The notes under the pieces are model-generated. The model worked only from the letters and a program-made list of their open reading frames with translations, did no database searches and had not been told where the DNA came from. This document shows positions 1 through 8,643 of a stretch of DNA of 64,000 bases, piece after piece. The DNA is taken from contig NZ_JTLD01000121.1 of the NCBI RefSeq assembly GCF_000798815.1, forward strand, positions 36,532 through 100,531, read 5' to 3'. The position numbers and the translations under genes are program-made. This DNA is from Alistipes sp. ZOR0009. GTDB lineage: Bacteria > Bacteroidota > Bacteroidia > Bacteroidales > ZOR0009. Position 1 is the stretch's first letter; every line of letters begins with the position of its first letter.

Positions 1-671
1 CTGCTGCTTTTATCGGAAGCATGCTTTTGGTCATTGCTATCATCATAGCACTTGAGTTTTTAGATAAATCCATAAGAACTGCCGAGCGAGCTTCTAAGCT
101 TATAGAGTTGAAGGTAATGGGAGTTTACCCTCATATGTATAAGCGGAAAATTTGGCTGGAGGATGTGGCAGCCCATCTTGTGCGCATTATGGCAAGGGAT
201 GTTGCTAACCATAAGCACGAGGTTCCTATTCGTGTTGGAGTTATAAGTACAATCGATGGAGAAGGGCGAACAACCATCTCCAATAAGCTGATTGAAACGT
301 TGAATCAGATGGGATATAAAGCGAAAATGGATGATGTAAAAAATATGCGATCTTCCCGTGAAGCAGATACAGATATTTTCATCTATGATTTGCCGTCTAT
401 TCTTCTTTCTCCCGTTTCATCAGAAATAGTAAAATCTATAGGACTTTTTATTTTGGTGGTAAGAGCCAATCGAGAATGGCGGCCTTCAGATGCTCGTGCA
501 TTGTTAGTATTTAACGAAGGAACTTCTAAGCGTCCAGTTATTGTTCTTAATGGTGTTGAAGAGGATGGTTTGGAGCATTATTTAGGTGATTTACCGAAGA
601 AAAGAAGTCGGTTGCGAATTTGGGCTAAAAGAATTCTAACTCTTAATTTCTTCGGAAAGGAGAGGTTTTAA
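1..671 (+). CDS. Wzc/GumC-type chain-length protein, C-terminal part (5' end outside window)
   Basis: The reading frame is open to the left edge of the window, so this is the end of a longer gene. What remains is the last transmembrane helix (the residues around MLLVIAIIIALEFLD) followed by a cytoplasmic P-loop domain like that of bacterial tyrosine kinases that control polysaccharide chain length. The Walker A region reads GEGRTT, where the family has GEGKST, so the nucleotide-binding lysine is an arginine. The Walker B position reads DIFIYDLPS. There is no tyrosine-rich tail; the protein ends in KERF. It therefore looks like a polysaccharide co-polymerase with a degenerate kinase domain. 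A flippase and a polymerase/ligase follow within tens of bases, which supports a surface-polysaccharide role. The family call is firm; the loss of kinase activity is inferred. Confidence 0.8.
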   Translation, partial: AAFIGSMLLVIAIIIALEFLDKSIRTAERASKLIELKVMGVYPHMYKRKIWLEDVAAHLVRIMARDVANHKHEVPIRVGVISTIDGEGRTTISNKLIETLNQMGYKAKMDDVKNMRSSREADTDIFIYDLPSILLSPVSSEIVKSIGLFILVVRANREWRPSDARALLVFNEGTSKRPVIVLNGVEEDGLEHYLGDLPKKRSRLRIWAKRILTLNFFGKERF

Positions 672-682
672 ATAGGCTGTTT

Positions 683-2020
683 ATGAAAAGCCTGCTATTA
701 GCAGTATGGAAAAACCACAACTTTCTATCAATGTTTGGGAATGTGGTGTTTGCTGGCGTTGCGTTTCTTTCTTTTGCAATACTGGCACGAAGCTATAATA
801 CCCAAATTTTTGGGAAGTATATGCTGTTCGTTTCTGGAGGGGCTTTTCTCGAAATGTTACGTTTTGGATTGACCAGAACGTCCATCGTTAAATATCTTTC
901 AGGGGTAGACAAGAGTGAGCAAAAAGCGTTTGTTGGGGCAAACTATCTCATAGGACTGGGAGCAACTTTGCTAATTAACGTGTTATTATGGCTTGTCTAT
1001 TTTTTGGGAGGTAAGCAGGTTTTGGAATCGGGATTTTCTTTATTTCTTATTTGGTATCCTTGGATGGCTTTGGCTAATATTCCAATGAATAATGCTGTTA
1101 GTTTGCTTCAAGCGCATATTCGGTTTGATCGTATTCTTTTTATCAGGGCTTTTGCCTCCGTTTCTTTTTTTCTGTATGCTGCCTTTAATTTCTTTATTGT
1201 AAGAAATTCTATTGAAATAACAATTGTTGTTCAAATAGGGACTCAACTACTTACTTCTATAGTCTGTGCTATGCTCGGCTGGGATGGTATGGGGCATCTT
1301 TTGCACACATCTAGAGAGGCGGTAATGAAGCTTCTTCGTTTTGGAAAATTTAGCATGGGAACTCTCATTAGTACGAGTCTTTTAAAAAGCGCTGACACCT
1401 TTATTTTGGGATTGATGCCAGCAATGGGGGTTAGTGCAGTTGCTATTTACAGCGTTCCTCTTAAACTTACGGAGTTATTTGAGATACCTCTCCGAAGTTT
1501 TACAGCAACGGTATATCCCCGTATGTCAAAGGCGGTTGCTGTTAATGATAAGGTTGCGGTTACATCTTTGTTTTATGACTATGTAGGGATGCTTTCATTA
1601 CTTTTTATACCTCTCCTACTGGTGTGCGAGGTGTTTGCTTCAGTGCTAGTGTTGCTTTTTGGTGGAGAGCAATACTTGGTTGCAGTTCCAATCTTTAGAG
1701 TGTACATGCTTTATGGCCTTTTTCTTACAATGGATCGGCTAACTGGTGTTGCATTGGATAGTTTAGGAGTTCCCAAGTATAATCTCTATAAAGTGGTGTT
1801 AATGGCATCCATTAATATTGTTGGAGATATTGTTGCTATATTACTCTTTAAGTCGCTTTTAGCTGTTGCGGTGGTGACTGTTCTTAACACATTTATTGGA
1901 GCGCTGGTTGGGTATAGAATTCTTAAGAGGTTTTTGCCTTTGAATTTTTCTACTGTTATAACGAGAGGTTGGTATTTTATAATGTCAAAAAAGGGGGTGT
2001 TTTATGAACGCTTTTCGTGA
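683..2020 (+). CDS. Polysaccharide flippase, Wzx-like (PST family)
   Basis: A 445-residue, very hydrophobic protein with about 12 to 14 predicted membrane helices spread over its whole length. The N-terminal stretch with FGNVVFAGVAFLSFAILAR and the following YNTQIFGKYML is typical of the polysaccharide-transport flippases that move undecaprenyl-linked repeat units across the inner membrane. The gene begins 11 bases after the chain-length gene and its end overlaps the next gene by 17 bases, so the three are co-transcribed and probably translationally coupled. Family membership rests on topology and context, since flippases share few motifs. The exported glycan cannot be read from the sequence. 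Confidence 0.85.
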   Translation: MKSLLLAVWKNHNFLSMFGNVVFAGVAFLSFAILARSYNTQIFGKYMLFVSGGAFLEMLRFGLTRTSIVKYLSGVDKSEQKAFVGANYLIGLGATLLINVLLWLVYFLGGKQVLESGFSLFLIWYPWMALANIPMNNAVSLLQAHIRFDRILFIRAFASVSFFLYAAFNFFIVRNSIEITIVVQIGTQLLTSIVCAMLGWDGMGHLLHTSREAVMKLLRFGKFSMGTLISTSLLKSADTFILGLMPAMGVSAVAIYSVPLKLTELFEIPLRSFTATVYPRMSKAVAVNDKVAVTSLFYDYVGMLSLLFIPLLLVCEVFASVLVLLFGGEQYLVAVPIFRVYMLYGLFLTMDRLTGVALDSLGVPKYNLYKVVLMASINIVGDIVAILLFKSLLAVAVVTVLNTFIGALVGYRILKRFLPLNFSTVITRGWYFIMSKKGVFYERFS

Positions 2021-3467
2021 TAGCATCGGTAGCGAGAGGCTTTATTCTCTTAGGGGGGGATTGTTGCTAGCGTCAGTCGTTGGTCTTTCATTTATGGCGG
2101 TAAGGATGCTAGGTTTTACGGGGGCGCTGCTTCTTGTTGCAATACCACTCGTAGGAGCTTATCTTTTTTGGGTATTTGAAGAGCCTCGAGTTGGTATTTA
2201 CACAATTATTTCAATGAGTTTTGCTATTAGCGGCTTAGGTAGATACTATTCAGCGCTTCCTTTTGGTTTGAGTATTGATTTTTTAATTGTAGTGACGTTT
2301 TTGGCCTTCTTCTTTCAGCATTTTAGAAAAACTCCTTGGTCTTTAATCCCATTTGATGCTTTTGCTGTAGTTGGTATTTGGTTCTTTTACTGTGTCGCAA
2401 TGATTGCAAATCCGCTGTCTCCTGGTCCAGAAGCATGGTTTTATGCTTCTAGGGGATTGGCTTTCTATATGTTTTTCATGATCCCTCTAGGTATTTTAGT
2501 GTTTAATACACCGAAAGATCTGGAGCGTTTTATTTTGATATGGTTGCTTTTTTCTTCGATAGGTACACTGTGGGCCATAAAACAGATATACATTGGAGTT
2601 TCGCAGACAGAGCAGCTTTGGCTTGATGGAGGTGCCGCCAGCACTCATTTTGTATGGGGCAAACTTCGTGCATTTTCTTACTATTCAGATGCTGGCCAGT
2701 TTGGTGCAGCACAGGCTCATGCTGCCATAATTAGTGCTGTTGTAATGCTTCATCCTCAATCTTTAAAAAAGAAAATGTTGTTTTTGACTTTCTTTATTTT
2801 GAGTATGTGGGGGATGGGGTTGTCAGGAACGCGTGGTGCTATATTTTTATTAGGAATTTCTGCTTTTACCTATCTTCTTTTTAGCAAACGATTTGTGATT
2901 TTGGTAATTGGCGGAGTTATTGCGGGGGGAGCATTTGGTTTCTTAAAATATACCACCTTACTAAGCTCAAACTATCAAATTAATCGCATGCGCTCGGCAT
3001 TTGATCCTAATGACCCATCTCTGATGGTTCGCAAAAATAGGGAGAAAATTCTTGTTGGATATCTTGCTAATAAGCCAATTGGCGAAGGAATTGGGAGCTC
3101 TGGTTATTGGGGACAAAGGTTTAGGCCTGGCAGTTTTTTGGCAGATTTGGGAACTGATAGCCATTTTGTGAGGGTCTGGGCTGAAACAGGAATTGTTGGT
3201 CTGATAATTGACATCGCGATGTTCTTATACCTTATTGGAAAATGTGGGCTGATTCTTTGGCGGATGGAATATTCGTATCATCGCACATGTTTGGTAGGAC
3301 TGTATTCTGGTTTTGTAGGGGTAGTGGTGGCTAGCTATGGAAACATGGTGGTGGCTCAAATGCCAACAGGAACGATAATTTATTTAAGTATCGGTTTTAT
3401 TTTAGTCTCTCGTAAATGGCCTTCGCCTATTAAGGATGAAGTTCAAATAAAAAGCATTCAGGAATAG
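2004..3467 (+). CDS. O-antigen ligase/polymerase family membrane protein (Wzy/WaaL-like)
   Basis: A 487-residue membrane protein with about 12 helices. The large periplasmic loop near residues 325-395 carries the Wzy_C/WaaL pattern: an Arg-rich start (RMRSAFDPND), NKPIGEGIGSSG, then DSHFVRVWAETGIVG before the next helix. Family members polymerise or ligate undecaprenyl-linked glycans on the periplasmic face. The start at 2004 lies inside the flippase gene and is preceded by a G-rich stretch (AAAAAGGGGGTG) that could pair with 16S rRNA. Whether it acts as a polymerase or a ligase cannot be told from sequence alone. The flippase neighbour favours a polymerase. Confidence 0.8.
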   Translation: MNAFRDSIGSERLYSLRGGLLLASVVGLSFMAVRMLGFTGALLLVAIPLVGAYLFWVFEEPRVGIYTIISMSFAISGLGRYYSALPFGLSIDFLIVVTFLAFFFQHFRKTPWSLIPFDAFAVVGIWFFYCVAMIANPLSPGPEAWFYASRGLAFYMFFMIPLGILVFNTPKDLERFILIWLLFSSIGTLWAIKQIYIGVSQTEQLWLDGGAASTHFVWGKLRAFSYYSDAGQFGAAQAHAAIISAVVMLHPQSLKKKMLFLTFFILSMWGMGLSGTRGAIFLLGISAFTYLLFSKRFVILVIGGVIAGGAFGFLKYTTLLSSNYQINRMRSAFDPNDPSLMVRKNREKILVGYLANKPIGEGIGSSGYWGQRFRPGSFLADLGTDSHFVRVWAETGIVGLIIDIAMFLYLIGKCGLILWRMEYSYHRTCLVGLYSGFVGVVVASYGNMVVAQMPTGTIIYLSIGFILVSRKWPSPIKDEVQIKSIQE

Positions 3468-3472
3468 TATGC

Positions 3473-3493
3473 CTTATTTATCTATTAAATAAG
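3473..3493 (+). terminator. Possible weak terminator after the polymerase gene
   Basis: An 8-bp perfect AT-rich inverted repeat (CTTATTTA/TAAATAAG) with a 5-nt loop, followed six bases later by a run of six T. The stem has little GC, so termination would be weak. The spacing after the stop codon fits an operon end. Confidence 0.3.
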
Positions 3494-3635
3494 ACGATGG
3501 TTTTTTGTTAAGAATTGAACGAGGCGGGTTGAATAAAAATACAAACAGATAGACATAGTTCTTTTTTAAGCAACATTAAGTGTTCTTTTTTTTCTTTTGT
3601 CAATCTATTGTTGTTTTATATAAAATCTTAGAGGG

Positions 3636-4814
3636 ATGGCAGTAACGGATAAAATCTACTTTCCTGGTTTAAATGGAATTCGCTTTATAGCGGCTTTTTC
3701 TGTCATAATTCACCATGTTGAACAGACAAAATATTTTGCCAATTTGCCGAATGTTTGGGGAAAGAATGTCTTTATCGATTCGTTAGGGCATCGTGGTGTA
3801 TCCCTTTTTTTTACGTTGAGTGGGTTTTTAATTACTTACCTGTTGCTTGCTGAAATAGAAAAAACAGGAACTGTCAATGTTGTTAAGTTCTATATTCGTC
3901 GTACGTTGCGTATTTGGCCTTTATACTACTTTGTTGTACTCTTTACCTTTTTTGTTTTACCCTTTTTTATAACCTTACCAGGTATTAGTGGCGAACATTA
4001 TACAGGCTTTTATGTAAAACTATTTTTGTATCTCGTTCTTCTTCCTAATATTGCTCGACAGATGTTTGGAAATTCGTTGGTATTAGGGAGTAATCAGGCT
4101 TGGTCGGTGGGAATTGAGGAGCAATTTTATGCCTTCTGGCCATGGCTAATTCGTTGGTTCAGGAATCATATTCTCAAATTTCTTGTTGCATTTATCGTTC
4201 TAAAAACATTCGTTTCTGTAGTTCTAATCTGGACTATTCAACATTTTTCGGATGCTTCGTGGATTCGTTATGTGGATTTTGCAAATACAGCATGGCGTTT
4301 TTTGCAGATAGAGCAAATGGCTGTTGGTGCAGTTGGTGCATATTTTTTGTTTAAAGGGATGCGGCATGTGATGAAATTAGTTTACCATCCTATCGTAATG
4401 TGGGGAGCTTTTCTTGCTATTGTAGGGTCGCTAATGGTTCACGTATCATTTCTTGGTTTTTCCATATTGGAAGCAATTGCTTATACTATTGCTATTCTCA
4501 ATATCTCTACAAATCCGTTGTGTCCTGTAAAGTTAAATGCATCATGGCTTCAAAAAATGGGTGATATATCTTACGGAATTTACATGTACCATACCATTTG
4601 TTTGGCTATCGTAATTCGTTTATTGATGGGGGTAAATATGCATAATACCAGTTGGGTTGGTTTTAATGTATTAATGTACACTGTACCAGGAGTTCTTACG
4701 TTGTTGGTTTCTTGGTTATCGTACAGGTATTTTGAGTTGTGGTTTATCAATTTAAAGAAAAGGTTTATGGTCGTAAAAAGTGCTACTCTCAAGAATGAGG
4801 AATTTGATAGGTGA
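3636..4814 (+). CDS. Acyltransferase 3 family (OafA/YrhL-like) membrane acyltransferase
   Basis: A 392-residue integral membrane protein with about ten helices. The N-terminal signature is present: FPGLNGIRFIAAFSVIIHH (residues 9-27), containing the conserved Arg and the His pair, then GVSLFFTLSGFLITYLL and an R-R-T-L-R-I-W-P-L-Y-Y segment typical of acyltransferase 3. These enzymes O-acylate sugars of surface polysaccharides or peptidoglycan from the periplasmic side. It follows the flippase/polymerase pair after a 168-base gap and probably decorates the same glycan. The start is the ATG directly after AGAGGG. The acyl donor and acceptor are unknown. Confidence 0.88.
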   Translation: MAVTDKIYFPGLNGIRFIAAFSVIIHHVEQTKYFANLPNVWGKNVFIDSLGHRGVSLFFTLSGFLITYLLLAEIEKTGTVNVVKFYIRRTLRIWPLYYFVVLFTFFVLPFFITLPGISGEHYTGFYVKLFLYLVLLPNIARQMFGNSLVLGSNQAWSVGIEEQFYAFWPWLIRWFRNHILKFLVAFIVLKTFVSVVLIWTIQHFSDASWIRYVDFANTAWRFLQIEQMAVGAVGAYFLFKGMRHVMKLVYHPIVMWGAFLAIVGSLMVHVSFLGFSILEAIAYTIAILNISTNPLCPVKLNASWLQKMGDISYGIYMYHTICLAIVIRLLMGVNMHNTSWVGFNVLMYTVPGVLTLLVSWLSYRYFELWFINLKKRFMVVKSATLKNEEFDR

Positions 4815-4894
4815 ATCTGAGTTATATTAATTATTTGCTATTAACATGATGTAATTATTGTGTGTTGTGAGGAGAAGAGCTGGTTGCTTGTTCT

Positions 4895-5218
4895 CTAGAG
4901 TTTAGGGTTGTTCCTATGTCGATCGGCATCTCGCAGCGTTTTCTTTTGAAGATTTTTTTCGAGTGCTTCTGTAAGGTTAACACCTGTTTGGTTCGCGATG
5001 CACATTACTACGAAAAGTATGTCTGCAAGTTCGTCCTCTAAACTTTTATTCTTATCGCTTTCTTTTTCCGATTGCTCTCCATATCGGCGTACCATTATGC
5101 GGGCTACTTCGCCAACTTCCTCCATCAGTATTCCAAGGTTGGTCATCTCGTTAAAGTAACGTATGCCGTACTCTTTAATCCATTTATCTATAGTTGTTTG
5201 AGCCTCTTCTATTGTCAT
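4895..5218 (-). CDS. MazG-like nucleotide pyrophosphohydrolase
   Basis: A 107-residue all-helical protein with the two acidic metal-binding motifs of the MazG/dCTPase superfamily: EEVGE around residues 33-37 and ELADI around residues 64-68 (EExxE and ExxD). Family members hydrolyse NTPs or dNTPs to the monophosphate plus pyrophosphate and so clean the nucleotide pool. Its ATG overlaps the stop codon of the upstream dtd gene by one base (TAATG), showing translational coupling; both genes have proofreading or housecleaning roles. Substrate preference is not visible. Confidence 0.85.
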   Translation of the reverse strand: MTIEEAQTTIDKWIKEYGIRYFNEMTNLGILMEEVGEVARIMVRRYGEQSEKESDKNKSLEDELADILFVVMCIANQTGVNLTEALEKNLQKKTLRDADRHRNNPKL

Positions 5219-5670
5219 TATTCTTTGTTTTGGGTGTCGATTATGATGGTAACAGGGCCGTCATTTAGAAGTTCAATCTGCATATTGGCGCCAAATTCTC
5301 CTGTTTTTACAGATCTCCCTAGATCTTTTTCGATTTGGGCTATAAACTTTTCATACATGGGTATGGCAAGATCAGGTTTTGCAGCCTTTATGTAAGATGG
5401 TCTGTTCCCTTTTTTTGTTGATGCGTGAAGCGTAAATTGGCTAACCAAAAGTATTTCTCCTTCAGCATCAGCTACAGATAGATTCATGATACCATCACTA
5501 TCGTCGAAAATTCTAAGACGAGTAATTTTTCCTGATAGCCACTCAATATCCTCTTGTGTATCATTGTTCTCTATTCCTAAAAGAATAAGAATTCCTTTTT
5601 CAATAGAAGACCTTATATCGCCATCGATGGCCACAGATGCTTTGCTTACTCGCTGTAATACAGCTCTCAT
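5218..5670 (-). CDS. dtd: D-aminoacyl-tRNA deacylase
   Basis: A 150-residue protein of standard length for Dtd. It begins MRAVLQRVSKASV, carries the SQFTL motif in mid-protein and the NDGPVTI (NxGP) motif near the C-terminus; these two motifs form the cross-subunit active site. Dtd releases D-amino acids, and glycine mischarged on tRNA-Ala, from tRNA in the cytoplasm. It is the first gene of a two-gene operon with the MazG-like gene. A -7 box (TAATTTTG at 5693-5700) lies 23 bases upstream of the start. Confidence 0.95.
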   Translation of the reverse strand: MRAVLQRVSKASVAIDGDIRSSIEKGILILLGIENNDTQEDIEWLSGKITRLRIFDDSDGIMNLSVADAEGEILLVSQFTLHASTKKGNRPSYIKAAKPDLAIPMYEKFIAQIEKDLGRSVKTGEFGANMQIELLNDGPVTIIIDTQNKE

Positions 5671-5692
5671 ACTGTTATATTTTGATCATCTA

Positions 5693-5700
5693 CAAAATTA
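5693..5700 (-). promoter_or_regulatory. -7 promoter box of dtd
   Basis: TAATTTTG on the minus strand matches the Bacteroidota TAnnTTTG element exactly and sits 22 bases before the dtd ATG. No clear TTG -33 element is seen at the expected spacing. Confidence 0.45.
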
Positions 5701-5843
5701 TAAAAACTAGTTGATTTGTTTGGTCAGAAAAGATTCTTCTATATTTACTCAAAATACTTCTGCCGAAAAACTATGCTACTTATTTCAGACGGAGGTGTAT
5801 GGCCTTTTTTTATTAAACGAAGAGAGCGAGAACGGTGTTAAGG

Positions 5844-6368
5844 ATGTTGGATGATTTGCGTTTTGAAGAGGTTCTTGGTAGAACTTGTTGTAAGCAGGAA
5901 ATTACAGCGGTTGCTGCAGCCGTTTGTCTACATCCAGAACGAATGAAGGAGTTGTGGGATTTTGCTATTTCTACGCATCCTAACGCTTGGCGAGCGGTGT
6001 GGGCTTTGGGGTATGTTAACGAATCCCATGAGAGTTTTTTAGTTCCCTACTTACATGATGTTGCAGAAATGACGATTGCAACTAAGCATTTAGGAAAAAA
6101 GAGGGAGCTACTTAAGATCTTACTGCAGCATCCGCTATCTGCTGATTTTTCAGGCGAGTTATTAGACGATTGTTTTAATACAATTGTTTCGAGGGATGCG
6201 CCGGTTGGTTTGCGTATGTATGCTATGGAAATGATCGCAAAATTTTGCGAGGTTTACCCAGAACTTATCCCAGAATACATTGCAATGCTGGAGGATATTG
6301 TTGCAGAACCTCCTTCTGTTGGAATGAAGGGAAGGGCACTAAAGCTCGTTAAGCGTTTTTCATCCTAG
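5844..6368 (+). CDS. HEAT-repeat-like conserved hypothetical protein
   Basis: About 174 residues, entirely helical in appearance, with repeated helix pairs that resemble HEAT-type repeats (for example HPNAWRAVWALGYV and the final YIAMLEDIVAEPPSVGMKG). No catalytic motif is visible. Such proteins are common in Bacteroidota and are sometimes annotated by mistake as adenylosuccinate lyase fragments. An in-frame GTG lies nine bases upstream at 5835; I prefer the ATG at 5844 because AAGG directly precedes it. It is a single gene, divergent from dtd. Function unknown; a scaffold or adaptor role is only a guess from the fold. Confidence 0.75.
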   Translation: MLDDLRFEEVLGRTCCKQEITAVAAAVCLHPERMKELWDFAISTHPNAWRAVWALGYVNESHESFLVPYLHDVAEMTIATKHLGKKRELLKILLQHPLSADFSGELLDDCFNTIVSRDAPVGLRMYAMEMIAKFCEVYPELIPEYIAMLEDIVAEPPSVGMKGRALKLVKRFSS

Positions 6369-6398
6369 TTGTTAAGCATCATTTAGGACAGAAACGTA

Positions 6399-6602
6399 CT
6401 AGTAATTCTGTGAAGTTGGATGTTTGATATGTCCCATTTTGCGAAGTTCATTTTTAACTACGCTTATGGCCTGTTGTTCCGAGCATCCTTGGTTTTGGAG
6501 TTCGTTAAAACGTTTGTATTCCCATTCGGTTAGCGAGAAGGAAAGCTTTAAGTTTCCTCCAAAATCAATATTGACAGTGTATAGTGCGCAATCAATCATC
6601 AT
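6399..6602 (-). CDS. Small hypothetical protein, 67 aa
   Basis: A short open frame starting with two adjacent ATG codons. The product has an N-terminal beta-like half (YTVNIDFGGNLKLSFS) and a helical C-terminal half (TEWEYKRFNELQNQGCSEQQ and NELRKMGH). It lies just downstream of the tRNA-Gly(CCC) terminator on the same strand, so any promoter must overlap that terminator, or the gene depends on read-through. An overlapping frame on the other strand (6424-6618) reads less like a protein. Expression is uncertain. Confidence 0.5.
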   Translation of the reverse strand: MMIDCALYTVNIDFGGNLKLSFSLTEWEYKRFNELQNQGCSEQQAISVVKNELRKMGHIKHPTSQNY

Positions 6603-6615
6603 TCTTTATTTTAAA

Positions 6616-6655
6616 TAAAAAAGCCATCTACACGCTTTTGAGCGTATAAATGGCT
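6616..6655 (-). terminator. Rho-independent terminator of tRNA-Gly(CCC)
   Basis: On the minus strand a 15-bp stem with two G-U pairs (AGCCATTTATACGCT against AGCGTGTAGATGGCT) and a four-base loop is followed by a run of six T. Confidence 0.8.
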
Positions 6656-6670
6656 AACTATTTATTTTTG

Positions 6671-6743
6671 AGCGAAAAACGGGGCTCGAACCCGCGACCC
6701 TCAGCTTGGGAAGCTGATGCTCTACCGACTGAGCTACTTTCGC
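6671..6743 (-). tRNA. tRNA-Gly, anticodon CCC
   Basis: A 73-nt cloverleaf can be drawn: acceptor GCGAAAG/TTTTCGC with one G-U pair, D-stem GCTC/GAGC, anticodon arm TCAGC-TTCCCAA-GCTGA, and T-arm with TTCGAGC. The loop TTCCCAA gives anticodon CCC, which reads GGG. CCA is not encoded. It lies 95 bases downstream of a second tRNA-Gly and has its own terminator. Confidence 0.95.
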
Positions 6744-6805
6744 ATGGTGTTACGGCAAAAGTAAGAAAGTTTTTGATTTGTTAATAGAGAAATGTGGATA
6801 AATAG

Positions 6806-6836
6806 TAAAAAAAAAGACAACCATTTGGTTGTCTTT
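6806..6836 (-). terminator. Rho-independent terminator of tRNA-Gly(GCC)
   Basis: On the minus strand a 10-bp perfect stem (AAAGACAACC/GGTTGTCTTT) with a four-base loop is followed by an uninterrupted T-run. It lies three bases after the tRNA end. Confidence 0.85.
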
Positions 6837-6838
6837 AG

Positions 6839-6911
6839 AGCGGAAAACGAGACTCGAACTCGCGACCCCAACCTTGGCAAGGTTGTGCTCTACCAACTGA
6901 GCTATTTCCGC
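6839..6911 (-). tRNA. tRNA-Gly, anticodon GCC
   Basis: A 73-nt cloverleaf: acceptor GCGGAAA/TTTCCGC, D-stem GCTC/GAGC, anticodon arm CAACC-TTGCCAA-GGTTG, and T-loop TTCGAGT. The anticodon GCC reads GGC and GGT. It is closely similar to the neighbouring tRNA-Gly(CCC) outside the anticodon arm, which suggests an old duplication. Confidence 0.96.
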
Positions 6912-6996
6912 ATTGTTACATCTTAGTAGAACCTGTTGTCGTTGTTTTTCTAAGACGTTGCAAAGGTAGGTGTATTTTTTATATCTGCAAATTCAA

Positions 6997-7614
6997 TTAT
7001 GGGACAAATTCAAAAATAGTGTCAATTTCTTTTTTTGTTTTAGGAGGAATGTCTTTATTTTGATATCCAATAGCCACAAGACCTGCAAGTTCTAGGTTGT
7101 TTTCTGTGTTGAGTATTTTTGCAATTTCTTCTTTAGCAATGAGAGGCGATGACATCCAGCAGGCACCAAGACCTAGGTTTACGGTCCCAAGTAGCATGTT
7201 TTCTATACATGCTCCCACGCTTTGCATGTCAGGGTAGTTTCTCATTCTATTGATATCGTCATGCGAAAGGCCAACCCCTTTTTCGAGAACAGATTCGTAT
7301 GGAGATGTAAATATGAAAATCACCGCAGGTGCATTTTCGAAAAAGGTGGAGAAGTACTCTACCTGCCGCTTAACAGGAATCGCTATTTCATGATTACCAT
7401 CGGGTAGATTCTCTATTTTGTCTGCAATGGCGTTCGCTATTGCGGACATCATAGGCTTATTGGTAAGTGCAACAAAGCGCCATGGCTGGTAGTTGTTTAT
7501 GCTAGGAGCCAGCCCTCCGATGCGACAGATTTCGCGTAGGGTACTTTCGTCAACTTTTTTGTCCGAAAAGGATCGAATGCTTGTTCTCTTTTGTACAACA
7601 TCTAGGAAATCCAT
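6997..7614 (-). CDS. Nitroreductase family FMN protein
   Basis: A 205-residue protein with the nitroreductase fold signature: an N-terminal RTSIRSFSDKKVD, the flavin-contacting GLAPSINNYQPWRFVAL, and a central GACIENMLLGTVNLGLGACW segment. Family members use FMN and NAD(P)H to reduce nitro compounds, quinones or flavins in the cytoplasm. It starts 21 bases after the EamA transporter gene on the same strand, so the two are likely co-transcribed. The physiological substrate cannot be inferred. Confidence 0.92.
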   Translation of the reverse strand: MDFLDVVQKRTSIRSFSDKKVDESTLREICRIGGLAPSINNYQPWRFVALTNKPMMSAIANAIADKIENLPDGNHEIAIPVKRQVEYFSTFFENAPAVIFIFTSPYESVLEKGVGLSHDDINRMRNYPDMQSVGACIENMLLGTVNLGLGACWMSSPLIAKEEIAKILNTENNLELAGLVAIGYQNKDIPPKTKKEIDTIFEFVP

Positions 7615-7635
7615 ATTGGTGAAGTTTTCCTCAAG

Positions 7636-8598
7636 TTATGGCTTATTCTTTAAATTCACAAATGGGATAGCAATGGAAGGGCGGCTGGCTATGTAAACTC
7701 CAATGCACACCAGTATCATTGATCCCATTTTTATCCAGCTGAGGCCATCCATGCCTATAAATATTGCGAAAATAGCGGCAATTGCAGGTTGGGTATAGGC
7801 GAATATGCTTACAGTACTTGCCTTTATGTGTGTTAGCGCAAGCGATGTAAATAGGTAGGCAAGAAATGTTGCGCCTATTACAATAAACGCTATGTCTCCT
7901 ATTACCGACGAAGTTTGGGAAAGCAGGTTATACTTCATGAAAGGGCCTATGCAAATCGGTGTCAGCTGTAGCATTCCGAAAAGAAACACCCATTTCATTA
8001 CTGTGATGGAACCGTATTTAGACATCGTGGGCTTAACAATTACCAGATATAGTGCGTAGGCTGTGGCATTTCCAAGGATTAGGATATTTCCTAGGAGATG
8101 TTCCTGTCCAAAAGAAACCGTTCCGCTGTAGGTGATTAGCGATATGGCTCCGAATCCACCGATGATGATACCCACTATTTTTGATGAAGTAATTTTGTCG
8201 TGTAGAAATAACGACGACAGCAGCAGTACTAGTATGGGATTTAAGGTGATAATGATGGCTGCATCAATGGGGGTTGTTTTTGCAATACCGTTTATGAATA
8301 GGTACTGGTTGAGCGCAACCCCAAATAGCGCTGCAAAAAACATTCGGGCGAGGTCGGCTATCTCAACTTTTTCGTATTTGTAGAACAGTGATGCCACCCA
8401 GAAGAGTAAAGATGCTCCTAGAACTCGGAACATGGTAATTGCCTCTGGATCGATATGGGTAGGAACCACCTTTTTGGAAACAACGTAGTTGATTCCCCAG
8501 ATAATGTTTGCGCCGATAATTGCGGTGTAAGCCCAGAACTTTGTAGAATTTCCTTTTAATGAAATCATTTGTTGGTTAAGTTTATCTGTGATGGTCAT
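7636..8598 (-). CDS. EamA/DMT-superfamily transporter
   Basis: A 320-residue protein with ten hydrophobic helices arranged as two EamA repeats: the first begins AIIGANIIWGINYVVSKK (about residues 26-43) and the second starts near residue 165. Members export amino acids, nucleosides or other small metabolites across the inner membrane. It is the first gene of a two-gene operon with the nitroreductase and is divergent from the flippase-like gene at 8644. The substrate is unknown. Confidence 0.9.
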   Translation of the reverse strand: MTITDKLNQQMISLKGNSTKFWAYTAIIGANIIWGINYVVSKKVVPTHIDPEAITMFRVLGASLLFWVASLFYKYEKVEIADLARMFFAALFGVALNQYLFINGIAKTTPIDAAIIITLNPILVLLLSSLFLHDKITSSKIVGIIIGGFGAISLITYSGTVSFGQEHLLGNILILGNATAYALYLVIVKPTMSKYGSITVMKWVFLFGMLQLTPICIGPFMKYNLLSQTSSVIGDIAFIVIGATFLAYLFTSLALTHIKASTVSIFAYTQPAIAAIFAIFIGMDGLSWIKMGSMILVCIGVYIASRPSIAIPFVNLKNKP

Positions 8599-8617
8599 TT
8601 TTATTGACCAAATTTGC

Positions 8618-8625
8618 TACATTTG
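8618..8625 (+). promoter_or_regulatory. -7 box for the UPF0104-like gene
   Basis: TACATTTG matches TAnnTTTG exactly and lies 18 bases before the ATG at 8644. It overlaps the coding sequence that an upstream TTG start (8614) would give, which argues for the ATG. Confidence 0.45.
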
Positions 8626-8643
8626 AAAAAATGGTTAGACCAT

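Noticed and set aside
6424..6618. 64-codon frame on + opposite the 67-aa small gene
   Set aside because: Its product is rich in Ser/Phe without clear structure, while the minus frame has paired ATG codons and a more protein-like composition.
6671..6911. tRNA-Gly pair as the attachment site of the integrase
   Set aside because: They lie 55 kb from the integrase and no partial tRNA copy is seen near 62 kb.
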